This document shows positions 27,001 through 36,676 of a stretch of DNA of 64,000 bases, one piece after another (the stretch's first letter is position 1; each line of letters opens with the position of its first letter). The notes under the pieces were generated by a model. The model was given only the letters and a program-made list of their open reading frames with translations. It did not search any database and was not told the origin of the DNA. This DNA comes from Anas platyrhynchos. Taxonomy: Eukaryota > Chordata > Aves > Anseriformes > Anatidae. Position numbers and translations under genes: made by a program. The stretch is from assembly GCF_047663525.1 (NCBI RefSeq), contig NC_092590.1:5662001-5726000 (forward strand), given 5' to 3'.

Positions 27001-30000
27001 GCTGGCAGTAACCAGTGGTGCCTAATACTGAGCCTTGCTTCAGATAAACAAAGCACACAAATACAAACATAACCGGGTTTAATAGCCGAAGCTTCCCCTG
27101 TTCAGCTGCTCGATTCAAATGTGTGATAGCACAAGTGTCTGTTCTTTGAATATGGTTGCGAGCCACCACTCTCCAGCGGGGAGCACAGGCATGCTATGCA
27201 GCTCCTGCTGCAAAACGCTGCTCAGGGGAGACAAAACCAGATCTATCTGAAAATAAATAAATAAAATAGCCACATGAAGTGATCTTTAGAAGCAAGACAC
27301 TGAGAAATAAACAGAAAGGTACACAGAATATTTTTTTTTTTTTTAGTGGCCTAACTTTTTAGCATCTTCTAAATAGCACTTCTCTCGTGTGAGGTACTTA
27401 AATATTGTATTAATACATTTTAACTTAATTTCAAATTTTATTTTAAAACATTGCTTCAGCACAGGCAGCTAAAGGCCATGTATACGCAACTGTATGACCT
27501 CTAATATCACTGAGCAAACAGGGTCCTATCACATTGCCTGAAAGCTCTAAAATAACACACCTGCCCACAGCAAAGCCAGAGCAGCAGCAGCAGCACTCTG
27601 GGCAAAGTTTGACGTTTGTATTGACTTGCCATGAGCTTGCAAGTTAGCTTACACCTGATGGCAATATCTGCTGTGACAAGCAAAGGACAGAGCCACGGCC
27701 ACGAGCTTCTGCCTGCAGTGAGCAGCAGACAGCCCGCACCTCCCTGCTGGCTCAGCCCAACCCTCTGCGTCGGCTCACCCGCACAACACGATGAAGGTTA
27801 TTTTTTGGCCAACAGCCTTCCTGCGTTTTAAAAGCAATGACCACACGGCCAGTGTCCTGGCTCCACTGTATCAGGACAGCGTTTTGTGTTATCAGGCACC
27901 ACTTAGTGAGCACCAGCCTTGCTGCTTGCAACCAGGGCACGACCCTTCCCACCCCACCACCTGCCTCTCAATTAACTGCGTCTCAATTCACTGCAGATTT
28001 TTGGTTCTCCTTCCTCAGGTACAAGCTGCTGTCGATCACCCACTTCTCTATGGGGATCCTGTAACTAAACTTACTGTTTCTGGTTTACTTACTGTTTCTG
28101 GTCTGTCCCCTCCCTTCTCTCCCTGGACTCTTCCTGCTGTGTGAACTCAAACTGAAACTTTAAAAATGAAACAGAAAAGGTCACGTTTTTTAAAACTCTC
28201 CACAAGCTCTGTATCCCCTCTTCCCTGGGTACACTGACATTGTCTGACCTGCAGCACATACCATGAAGCAGCTCATCAACTTCAATCTATTAATGAGACC
28301 CACTGTAAGCAAAAAAAAGTCCCTCCAGTTGATTTTAAAGTTTTGTTCGTATCAGCAACAAATAAGGCAATCCCCAAACCAGTAATTTAGGCAGACTAAA
28401 TTCCTCTATATTCTTGCTGGTTAAAGCCATCTGTAAGCCACGCTAACGCACGAAGCAAGATGTAACATCCGAGCTGTTTTCTGCGAGGTCTCCAAGCAGC
28501 GGTGAGCGTGCTGCTGGCACGAGTCCCCCAAGAATGCTGCTGATAACAAAGTGCCTCTTTAATAATACCAGGCACAGATTCAGCCTTGCTGAGAAACAAA
28601 TTCAGCGTTTTCTACCGTTTCTCACTAATTATTCGGTATACACCGCACGTTTGCCTCATCAAACATGCACTGAAAAAAATGTTTTTAAAACCTGGTGAAG
28701 CTTTTCAGTGCCTGGAGGGCTGCATTTTATTGCCCCTGACCTTTGCCCACTTACAGTCCAATACCAGAAGAATGGTTAAGTCCTTCTAGCTTTGAAAAAG
28801 AATGAATTTCGGACCCCAAACACAGGTACAAATCACAGCACCACAAGCTTTGGTCTTTTGTCCTGCATCTCATCCTTCTCTAGAGCTACAGGCGCATCCA
28901 GCGAAGCCTCCAAGAACGCGGTCTACCCAAAACTAGAGGTCAACCAGAAAAGTGCTGCGCAACACTCTGCTGCAACGCTCTTCATCAAAAATCCATTACT
29001 CACCGGGACTTTGGCAAACACCCTGGGAAAGCAACCTTGCTTCGCAAAGGAATGGGAGGCAGTGGAAACAAGAAGCTTGCCCTTCAAGAGAGGTTATTGA
29101 GACAGCTGCATACCGGTGGAGGGTACACTAAAGGTATCCTCACCTCCACGATTCCGATCACCAATATTGTTGGCACTATCACAGAAGCACCAATCTCTTC
29201 AAAAATAAAATCTGCACGCTCCTCAGCACGCAGCCCCCTCGTGTCACTTGTAAGCATGCACAGACAGACTTGGGATTATTGAACGCAAACCAACATTTTG
29301 TCAATCCTACCCTTTCAGTAGCTGCATATATAACAGAAAGAGCAGGTTAAACTCTGTGGGGAATATTTTGTTGGTTGTTTTTAGAAAGGAAACTCTAAGT
29401 ACAGAGAAATGCTTCTACTGACACCACCTCTACACCTTCCACCTCCAGAACACTCGGTCAAATTGAACTTCCAGACCTACAGTAACAAGAAAATGGAAGA
29501 GAAGATGAATTTTAAACCTAGACCTCTGTGTTACAGCTACTGTCCTACAACCTCTTCCATAAATCCGTATTATGAAGTAATTTAGGCAGGCAATTTTGTC
29601 CTTCACTGCTCCAGTACAACGCCTGTACTCTGTGGATGGCAGGAGATCTAACTAAGCAGCAGCTTTGGTTTGGATAATGACAAGTTGTTACTCATTTCTT
29701 GTTCAGGTTGACAAGCCTTTCACTCTCCTCCCTTCTCCCTGTATTAAAATACCTACGTGTATGTACACACACACACGATGTATGATATAAAACATGCACG
29801 TTTTTAACAAGACAGTCATCACCTCTTCTTTAACAGGCATAAAAACAGCTGGCTTCTGAGTCCGTGCTGAAGCCATCATCTCCAGCCTTCCAGAAATCCT
29901 CGCCAAGCCTCTCCATGCACACGGACACCCCAGTGGGTACAACCAGGGGGCCATAAACTGGGACAGCTCCTGGCCCTCCCCACGTCCACCTCCCAAGCCT

Positions 30001-33000
30001 GGGATTGCTTGTGGCTTGCACAGAGCACAGCCTGAGGAAACCCGGTCAGGCACAGCCGAGCTGCAGGAGCTGGCAGCAAAGCAGCAGGGGAAGTTAATGT
30101 TTGATTGCAGAGGTCAGCGACGGCAAAACTTCATTTTGACATGTTTTTGTGACCCAAAACAATTCTGATTTGGGTGAGGTACAAATCAATGCTTTGTTGT
30201 CTTCAGTCTGGGACCACTTATCCTGCCCCCGGCTAAACAAGGTCATTGGGGCAGTCTTCCCAAAAAGTGGGGGAGGAAAAAAAAAAAAAAAAAAAAAAAA
30301 AAGGAAGAAAAAGAAGAAAGGAGAAGAAGTCCAAGGAGAATTATCTCCCTGGAGAAAGGAGGAAGAGAGTTCACTGACAGGATCACTCAGCCAGGTAATG
30401 AAAGCCTGAATTATTTCAGCACATTTGTATACAATGGAACAATGGACAATGAACAAGGTTACTGTACAGCCAGTTTCAGTCGAACATTCATCGGTTCCCC
30501 TAAGCTACGACCCCCTCGAAGGCAAGTTTGCAACAAGAACGGCATTATTTGGCAGACAGATGCTTTGTTAGAAGCTGAGGAGGTGTTACCAATTTTCCTA
30601 GCACTCCTCAAAAGGTCAGAGAAAAGGCGCTTGAAACCACATTGCTGGAGAGGTTGTGTGCTACCTAAAAACACGGGGGGCAATGAAACCATGGGTGACA
30701 GTGGTGGGGACTTCTCCTCCCTCACCTGTCCCGTCCTGTTCTTCCTCACACGTCACCGATCCCTTCCAGGTGACCCTGCCACACTCCCACACCTCACTGC
30801 CATGACGGATGGCTGCCACCTGAAGCTGGCCAGCATCAGGATCAATGAACACCCAAGCAGAGTATCAGCCAAACACAAGGTATCTGCTTTACCTAAATAA
30901 CCTTTAAGCAACCAGGACATCTGACAAGAAAAGTTGGCTTGATTACAATTTTTTTTTTTAATCAATAACATTATTCATTAGGCTTGCTGCTCTTGACTGT
31001 CAGCTCTGAACACATCCCTAACTATTTGAACGCTGTTCAAGCTGATGCATGTACCGAACCCAAGAGAAAAAAACTTGCATTTGGAAATCAGATCTTACCT
31101 TTTGTTCCTCCACGATATTAGAAATTATAGTATGCCAGAGAGGACAATCGTGGAAATAAAACTAGCTCATTATTTGTCCTACATACAGCTTAGCCTTAAA
31201 AACTCACAACTGATATTCATCATTAAAGCACTGCAGATTATCAAAGTGAATTGATTTTGTTGATTTATTCATTTTCATGTTGAAGTGCACAAGACCATTC
31301 TAAAATCCGAAAACCTGTTTACAGGTAATAGCTTATATTAACTTCTTTTTTTTTAACGAAGGAAATAGTAAAATACCTTCTGCTGCTTTTAATTTTCATC
31401 ATTTGACCTATGCAACACCCACACTGAACCGTGAATTCTCCATTCCCAGTACACGCAATCATTTAGCTAAAAAACCAAAACACAACACATTATGCAACTA
31501 TCCACAAACCAAGACAACTTGCTTTGCGATGCACTGCTGAAGGCCAGGAATGAGGACTTCCATTCCCAACCTCTTGAAGAGGTTCGGTGTTTGCCCCTCA
31601 GAGCACAGGACGCCAGCTTACGTACTCAGAGTACGTACGTACTCAGAGTACATACTCAGTCCTTTAAAACAAAAAATAATAAAAAATGGTACTAGCAATG
31701 TGCTAAAATCTAATGCTACAGTCTGCAAGAGCGAGCTGTAAGGAAACTGTCCTTAATATGATGAGTGAAATAAAAATCTGATCTAAGAAACGTGTCCTTA
31801 TTCTTCCACTCAACTGTAAAGACAAGTCTACCAACACCAGTCTGAACAGGCAACTGTCTGCAAGACTCAAAAAAAAACCACTTTTAATAAAGATCTTTCA
31901 AAGCCACCAATTTGTTACCTAGATCTAGATGAATACAGTAGCAAGATTAGATAAGAGATCTACAGGGAGGAGCAAATAAATTACTCTAATTACTATTTGA
32001 TGACAACTGTGGCTGAAAGGATAGCTTTTACTTCTGAAATGTGAGCATCCTCCTTTGCAGTGTAAATTTACTCAGGTAGAAGAGAATTAAAAAACAACCT
32101 GACGTTTGTTTCTCTCTTCATAGCAATAATAAGTGGCATTCAGTCCAAAAGAAGTGCCTCAAGACCAGCACTGAAGGAAAGCAGGATATTACCAAAGTAG
32201 CTAAGAGGCTTTAAAAGCTGAGCAGGTATGAAGAAAGAAAAGCTCCATTTGCATCCCAGACGATAGGCATGATTTTACTTTCAGTGATGTTTTTGATAAA
32301 TGCTAATACAGATGATCTCACACACAACTGTTTCCAAGCTGTGGGATCCAATCTATGTCCCAACACACCCCTACAGACAACTGGTTGATCTACACAAGTC
32401 TTTCAAAATAATGTTTACCTTCTTTCCTTGCAGCACAGTTCCTCCTCATTTTCAGTGCCCTTTGCCCCCTCCCTGACTACGCAGTTGGCATTTCCTGGCG
32501 CTGCTGCTTAGAAGAGCCATAGGGTTCCTACCCTTATTCAAGGACGTATCTTATCAGGCTGATTAATGCCTAACTGCCTAACAACCTGCTCACAAGAGGT
32601 TTCCCCATTGTTTCTTAAAACGTGCGTTACTTCAGACTCCAGTTTCGCCCAGCTTAACAGGATCCCCCTGGAGAAGTGCTACAAGGAGGCGGCGGAGGAG
32701 CCTTTTTCTTTCTCGCTGCCGATGCCAGCTAACCAGAAAATACAGGGAACACCACACACTTAGTATTTTAAGTCAGCAATCACCTTAGAGACTGATATTT
32801 AGAGTCTGTCTCCAGCTTTGGGCCTTTTAAGGCAATCCTACCCTCTAAACAATTCAAAATGCACTATTTTTGCAGTTACCTGTACAAACCCTGGACTCCT
32901 TGCCATACATACGTAAGTTTCTATTCATTTATGGGTAATGCACATAAAGAGGCAGCCACGGCCTCTGGGCAGGGCAGCCCTGTCACCCAGTGCCCCTTCC

Positions 33001-36000
33001 AGCCCAGCCGAGGCAGCTCGGGGCCACCTCAGCCCCAGAAAGCTGCAGGAGCCGCTTGGGTGAGGGCTCCAGCCCCAGGACAGGGCAGCAGCTGAAAGCA
33101 GTCGCGGCACCAGCCATCCGCTCTGCATCTACCAGGGTACACTGACAGATCTGAATTTTAGCTAGAAAACGAACCCCATTGCCCAATTTCCCCACCATAC
33201 GGTGCCACGGGCAGTAGAGTTGCGCATAGCAGCACAGACGTGGATAAGCGATACGGTAGGAGAGAAATGCTCCCACTTTCATATGCAATCACAGCCCACA
33301 CTTCATGTAAGAATGCATTACCCAGTAAAACTGAAAAGAAGGCAAAAAACGCCTCACAGTTTGCTTTTGTGTTTGTTTTTCTTTCTTTAGCCCCACTGCA
33401 CTAAATATTTGCCAATGCATACGCTACCCATAGGTCTACCTCAAGGTCACTGGCAGCCTGAGCACACTGAAGCCGGTACTTACGGCTCCCTCTCCTCCCA
33501 TCACAACATTTCATAGCAACATTCCTGGTTCCAGAGCAAATTTAGGAAGTATACAGAAGCAATTTAAGAAGGTTTAAAAATGTATATACATGTCTATGTT
33601 TGTATGTGTGTACAGACGTGTTTATATACAAACATGCATTTTTATGCACACATAGGTATAGGTATAACCCCATAGTAAAACAGCAAAGTAAAACTGTTCT
33701 TTCCATATTCTTCCGTCTCATTTTATAGAAGAGAAAATTCCCGCCTGCTTTGGGGATAGTTTATTTTTTACCCTGAAGACCAATCCAAAGAGACCATAAA
33801 AGACAATGACGACGTAGCACCCAAATTTATCATGCAACAAAACAGACATTTTTCTTCTTACAGAAAAAGAAAATACCCGTTTGGAAAATGAACAGCTGAA
33901 ATTCAATCCAGTCAGAAAGGCTGTCCTGGACAGAGTGTGGTTGAACTTTGTTTAGACAGCACAAGCCCACCTTTAGCCTGCTGTCTCAGGATGTTCGTGT
34001 GCTGACTTTCTAAACATATCTATACATTAAGGGAGAGCTCCTTAAAGAAGCACTGTTTTGTTCACTAATACAAGGAACAAGCTACCTGTTATGGGGATCC
34101 ATCGAATGAAAACCATGCAAAATATGATGTTCCCTAACCTGAATTTGTTCTCCAAAAAACAACAACAGAAGGCAATTGTATCCTCCTCCTGTAGCAATAC
34201 AAAGAGATACGGGTAGAGACAGTGCCCTAAATGGAGGCCTAGAATTACCCTAAAGCAGCAGACCTTGCAAAAATGGCTCCAAGCAGGAATCTGCAGAGCC
34301 ATCTTACTCCCAAATACCTGTCTGAGAGTTCACCTTTTTTTTTTATCACCTCCAAAAAATAAATAAATAAATAAATAAATATTTATATATATAGAAACCA
34401 CGCCTATCACCATATTGATAAACACTCTTTGGAACCACTCTGATGGCTTGAGTAAGAACAGGAGTATAGTGCTATTAGTTCCTCAGCACTTCAGTTTCCA
34501 GAAAATCTGGAAAAAAAAAAAAAAAAAAGCCAGAAGACTTTGCTCAGCTGCAAGTTAGGCTACCTACAGGAATGCCCTACTCTGTGCCAAGACCACCCAA
34601 AGTCTGCCCACTTCTGAATTTCTGGGAAGATGCACTGGATAGTAGCATACAATCAGACAAGCTCCTGCATGTTCAGAAAGCTCAGCAAGTGCTCAAACAC
34701 AACGGAAGTTGAGCAGGGAAAAAAAAAAAAAAAAAAAGATAAGGAAATTGGTACAGTGATCCAAATCCTGCAGCCTGAAGCAGAACTGTCTGATGTTTTC
34801 CTGATCTGGTGAAAAAAGGTACTGCTAAGTCAGAACAGGAAGGGTAAAGAAGAGAAAACAAGCCCTCCAACACCAATTGTCAGGGGAAAAACAGATGAGA
34901 AGTGGGCCTGAAAGTTCTCATGCAAAAAGCAAAGGCCAAATTAGGCATTTTCAGAAGCAAATCAGTGAGCGGTGCAGATCTACCTACCTACTGCCCAGTC
35001 AGAAGTGTCTATTATTAATCAACTCCAAATCATTATCTCTCTGTTTATGTACAGATAAATAAATAGCAAGTGCAAACGACATGATCTTCTGTGAAATTTT
35101 GTTCTGCCTGTCACGCTCGCTATTGTGTTGCTGAACAAAGGCATTCTTGGCTATCAGGTATCAAGACCACATGGTACACTGTATTAATCAAGCTTAATTA
35201 TTAATCTGTGCAGCCAGGATTTCTGGAATCTATCCATCCACTATTACTATTTCAGTCTGAAGTTCATTACCTGATGGCAAATAAGAGTACTGTAAATTTT
35301 TTTTTTTTTTAATCTGAATACAGCACTGGTGCCTCACTGGTCAACTCACATCATGTCCATTTGTTCAACTTTATAGTTTCTTCATGCAGCTAGCTTTAAA
35401 GACATTTTTACCTATCAAACCAAAGGAATCAAACTTTCCATACAAACACTAACACCATGAAATTAAAGATGGTATAACCTGTTAATGGGCTTATTTAAGC
35501 GTAAGTTTCTTCACCTGTTCATTCTTCTACTTTAATCCACACTTGGTTAGAAGTAATTTTCAAGTTAGTGTTAGCAGCCTTTTCCTCTCCTCTGTTATTA
35601 AGCACTTAACTCCAAAAAAAAATACCTCCTGCAACCACAAAAGACTAATTCTGGTGAGCTTGGTGAGTTTCTGCTCCCACCCCAAACCGTTTCCAACTAC
35701 TTCAGGGGTATATTCCCTCGGAGAAACAACAAAACGAGCTCTAAAACATCAAGATACTGATCCCTTTTAAAATTCATTGCTCAGAACCGCCACTCATCAT
35801 ATGAGGTAAACCAGATACCACAGGAATTACTGTAAAGCTCAGCAAACCTTACTTCTGGCAGCGGGCTGGCCGGTTTGGTTAGGATTCCTCCCACATAAAC
35901 AACATTTGGTAGCGTGGGTCTTGGAAACTCCAGTGCTACATCAGTACAAAGCATCCACAGGCTGGATCCATGAACCAAGTCATACATGGACCGTTCTGGC

Positions 36001-36674
36001 GTAACCTTGTATTTCTGCATTATCCTTTCGTATTTTGGCAGAACCAAAAAGCTGACTCCAAATCTTGAAATAAGATACACAACAGTATTTTTAATCCTCT
36101 CAAATAGGTTCATGTGATCTGTGAGCAGCGAGTTAAACTCTGGAACGTAAGAGAGGGGAGCTGGAGCACCCACTTCTGCTGGATACCAAAGGCCAGTGGA
36201 AAAGACGGCGTACTTAACCCCTAAAAGGTGAGCTATAACAAATCCACACATCTCATTGGGATCTACCAGGAGCAGGTCAAATTTTTCCTGTTTCAGGGTA
36301 CGCATGAGGTTTTGGTTGCCAACAATCATGTCACAGTTCTTGGAATAGTGGTCCAGGATATCAAACAGTTCCAGGGCCGTCAGTCTCCCAGAGAAGATAC
36401 TCCTCATCTTGGACTGGAGAAAGTCATCCGAGGTGCTGCTGTTAAAGATCCCTGGGTAGCGCTGAAGTCTATAGTGATTAGATGGAGGAATCTCTCTGCC
36501 CTCAGAGAGGAGAAACACTGTCTGGTGACCTTGGTCATGCAAGGCTGAGGCCAGAGTCTTAAAAATATAAAGATGGCTTTCAAACATAATTGGCGGCACG
36601 ACAACGATTTTGGCAGCCCTTGCTATCCCAACAGCGCTCCACAGGAGGATGAAAGCTGGAGTGTACGGCTTCAT
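14716..36674 (-). CDS. UGT8: UGT8, ceramide UDP-galactosyltransferase (5 coding exons, complete)
   Basis: Join of 36674-35853, 20770-20628, 18472-18396, 16877-16658 and 15079-14716 on the minus strand; 1,626 nt, 541 residues plus TGA, the same length as mammalian UGT8. Family knowledge: the enzyme makes galactosylceramide from UDP-galactose and ceramide in the ER lumen of myelinating cells. Seen in the sequence: a signal peptide (about residues 1-20, ending ARA before AKIVV), catalytic-type His34 in FESH and Asp138 in LLLVD, sequons at Asn78, Asn333 and Asn442, the acceptor of UDP (WLPQ at 340-343, FLSHGG at 355-360, [14 protein letters not shown] at 370-383), a transmembrane helix at about 472-492, a basic cytosolic tail and C-terminal KKVK, a KKXX ER-retrieval signal. 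His383 replaces the Gln usual in glucuronosyltransferases, which fits galactose use. No break or missing key residue was seen. Alternatives such as UGT1, UGT2 or UGT3 are excluded by near-identity to UGT8 throughout. Confidence 0.97.
15080..16657 (-). other. UGT8: UGT8 intron 5
   Basis: 1,578 nt, GT-AG, phase 2. Holds a long T-tract at 16139-16161 on the + strand (an A-tract in the transcript) and a second one near 16190-16200. Open frames around 15.49-15.78 kb on both strands overlap each other and resemble no known protein. No gene or recognised mobile element was seen. Confidence 0.9.
16658..16877 (-). CDS. UGT8: UGT8 exon 5, residues 348-421 (UGT signature)
   Basis: 220 nt between acceptor CTTCTATTTTCAG and donor GTATGG. 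It completes Gly348 and encodes residues 349-420, ending with AG of split Ser421 (phase 2). It carries the core UGT signature: FLSHGGLNS (355-363), [17 protein letters not shown] (370-386) and the following RVQAKGMGI helix. His358 and the glycines contact the phosphates of UDP-sugar in homologues, and Asp382-His383 sits where UGT1/UGT2 enzymes have Asp-Gln. The apparent frame beyond 16658 (YGTSDC and so on) is intron read-through. Confidence 0.97.
16878..18395 (-). other. UGT8: UGT8 intron 4
   Basis: 1,518 nt, GT-AG, phase 1. Contains an (AT)n run at about 17835-17854 and otherwise unremarkable AT-rich sequence. No exon-like segment was recognised. Confidence 0.9.
17835..17854 (+). repeat. 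(AT)n microsatellite in UGT8 intron 4
   Basis: Ten AT units. Confidence 0.9.
18396..18472 (-). CDS. UGT8: UGT8 exon 4, residues 322-348 (split codons at both ends)
   Basis: 77 nt between acceptor TTTTATTTTAG and donor GTGAGTATC. The first base completes Arg322, then [15 protein letters not shown], then [10 protein letters not shown], and the final G begins Gly348 (phase 1 intron follows). WLPQ is the UGT motif that stacks on the uracil of the sugar nucleotide. Asn333 in the NNT sequon matches a known glycosylation site of mammalian UGT8. Introns of 2,155 nt (to exon 3) and 1,518 nt (to exon 5) flank it. Confidence 0.96.
18473..20627 (-). other. UGT8: UGT8 intron 3
   Basis: 2,155 nt, GT-AG, phase 2. 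It contains the candidate alternative exon described separately at 18759-18975. The rest (18,976-20,627) is AT-rich; overlapping short open frames at 20.28-20.58 kb are on the opposite strand and resemble nothing known. Confidence 0.9.
18759..18975 (-). other. Candidate cryptic or alternative exon inside UGT8 intron 3
   Basis: On the gene strand a strong acceptor (CCCTTTCCTTTCCATGTAG, ending at 18976) and a near-consensus donor (CCATG then GTAAGTTG, starting at 18758) bound 217 nt. Spliced after exon 3, it gives stop TAA at the sixth codon, so inclusion would truncate UGT8 (a poison exon). However, an ATG at 18958-18956 opens a frame of 66 codons plus 2 nt that joins exon 4 exactly in the UGT8 frame (TG plus G, Trp). 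That N-terminus is basic ([13 protein letters not shown]) and then strongly hydrophobic ([16 protein letters not shown]). I know of no homologue; this could be chance. Confidence 0.22.
20628..20770 (-). CDS. UGT8: UGT8 exon 3, residues 275-322 (split codon)
   Basis: 143 nt between acceptor TTTGCTTTAACAG and donor GTAAGTG. It starts in phase 0 with [10 protein letters not shown] and ends TGG AG, so Arg322 is completed by the first base of exon 4 (phase 2 intron). It encodes the start of the UDP-sugar-binding half, including the [20 protein letters not shown] strand-loop-helix that corresponds to the conserved SLGS segment of UGTs. It is too short to stand out as an ORF and was found by continuing the UGT8 reading frame. 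The intron to exon 2 is 15,082 nt, the longest internal intron of the gene here. Confidence 0.96.
23300..23725 (+). mobile_element. CR1 non-LTR retrotransposon fragment (ORF2 region)
   Basis: Matches the CR1 endonuclease/reverse-transcriptase coding region in sense orientation: TTCACAGGGGACTT, then CATCAGACCTCATCCTTACA, GACAAGGAGGAACTGGACAG, GGCAGCCTCGGCTGCTGTGA, GGACTTCAAGAGAGCCAGCT, and TCCAAGCTCAAGAGCA near the end. It is broken by substitutions, small deletions and an inserted A-tract with GA repeats (23602-23628), so it is a dead 5'-truncated and 3'-truncated relic. It lies in UGT8 intron 2, antisense to the gene. Boundaries are approximate. Confidence 0.85.
31619..31659. repeat. Palindromic tandem repeat
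   Basis: TACGTACTC-A-GAGTACGTA (31619-31637) is a perfect odd palindrome; a second, slightly imperfect copy follows at a 17-bp period (31636-31654), then TACTCAG again. Confidence 0.8.
34355..34390 (+). repeat. (AAAT)n microsatellite
   Basis: AAATAAATAAAT units running into ATTTATATATATAG. Confidence 0.9.
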
Positions 36675-36676
36675 AG
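35853..36676 (-). CDS. UGT8: UGT8 exon 2 (first coding exon), residues 1-274
   Basis: The exon starts at 36676, just after a pyrimidine-rich acceptor (TTTTTTGTTTCAG), only 2 nt before the ATG at 36674-36672. The in-frame ATG further upstream at 36698 lies in the intron, so MKPYTP is the true start. The 822-nt coding part ends CCA GAA before donor GTAAGG (36674 to 35853), phase 0. It encodes the signal peptide and the N-terminal acceptor (ceramide)-binding half: His34 of the FESH motif is the catalytic base of the family and Asp138 its partner; Asn78 in NSS matches a known glycosylation site of mammalian UGT8. Reading through the donor adds a spurious tail to residue 274. Almost the whole acceptor domain sits in this one exon. 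Confidence 0.97.

Larger units (their letters stand above)
20771..35852 (-). other. UGT8: UGT8 intron 2
   Basis: 15,082 nt, GT-AG, phase 0. It contains a CR1 ORF2 fragment (23300-23725), poly-A or poly-T tracts (for example 23602-23619, 30278-30302, 34511-34528, 34720-34737), an (AAAT)n run, a small palindromic repeat at 31619-31659 and GC-richer islets near 26.3-26.8 kb and 32.94-33.12 kb. The longest open frame, 26279-26836 (+, 185 codons), has no recognisable domain and biased Cys/Leu/Arg composition typical of chance frames in GC-rich DNA. No nested gene is supported. Confidence 0.85.

Noticed and set aside
30149..30900. Lysine-rich and other open frames near 30.1-30.9 kb
   Set aside because: The first is driven by a poly-A/GA tract; the second has no recognisable domain and shadows on the other strand.
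36228..36548. A 106-codon + strand open frame
   Set aside because: It is the antisense shadow of UGT8 exon 2.
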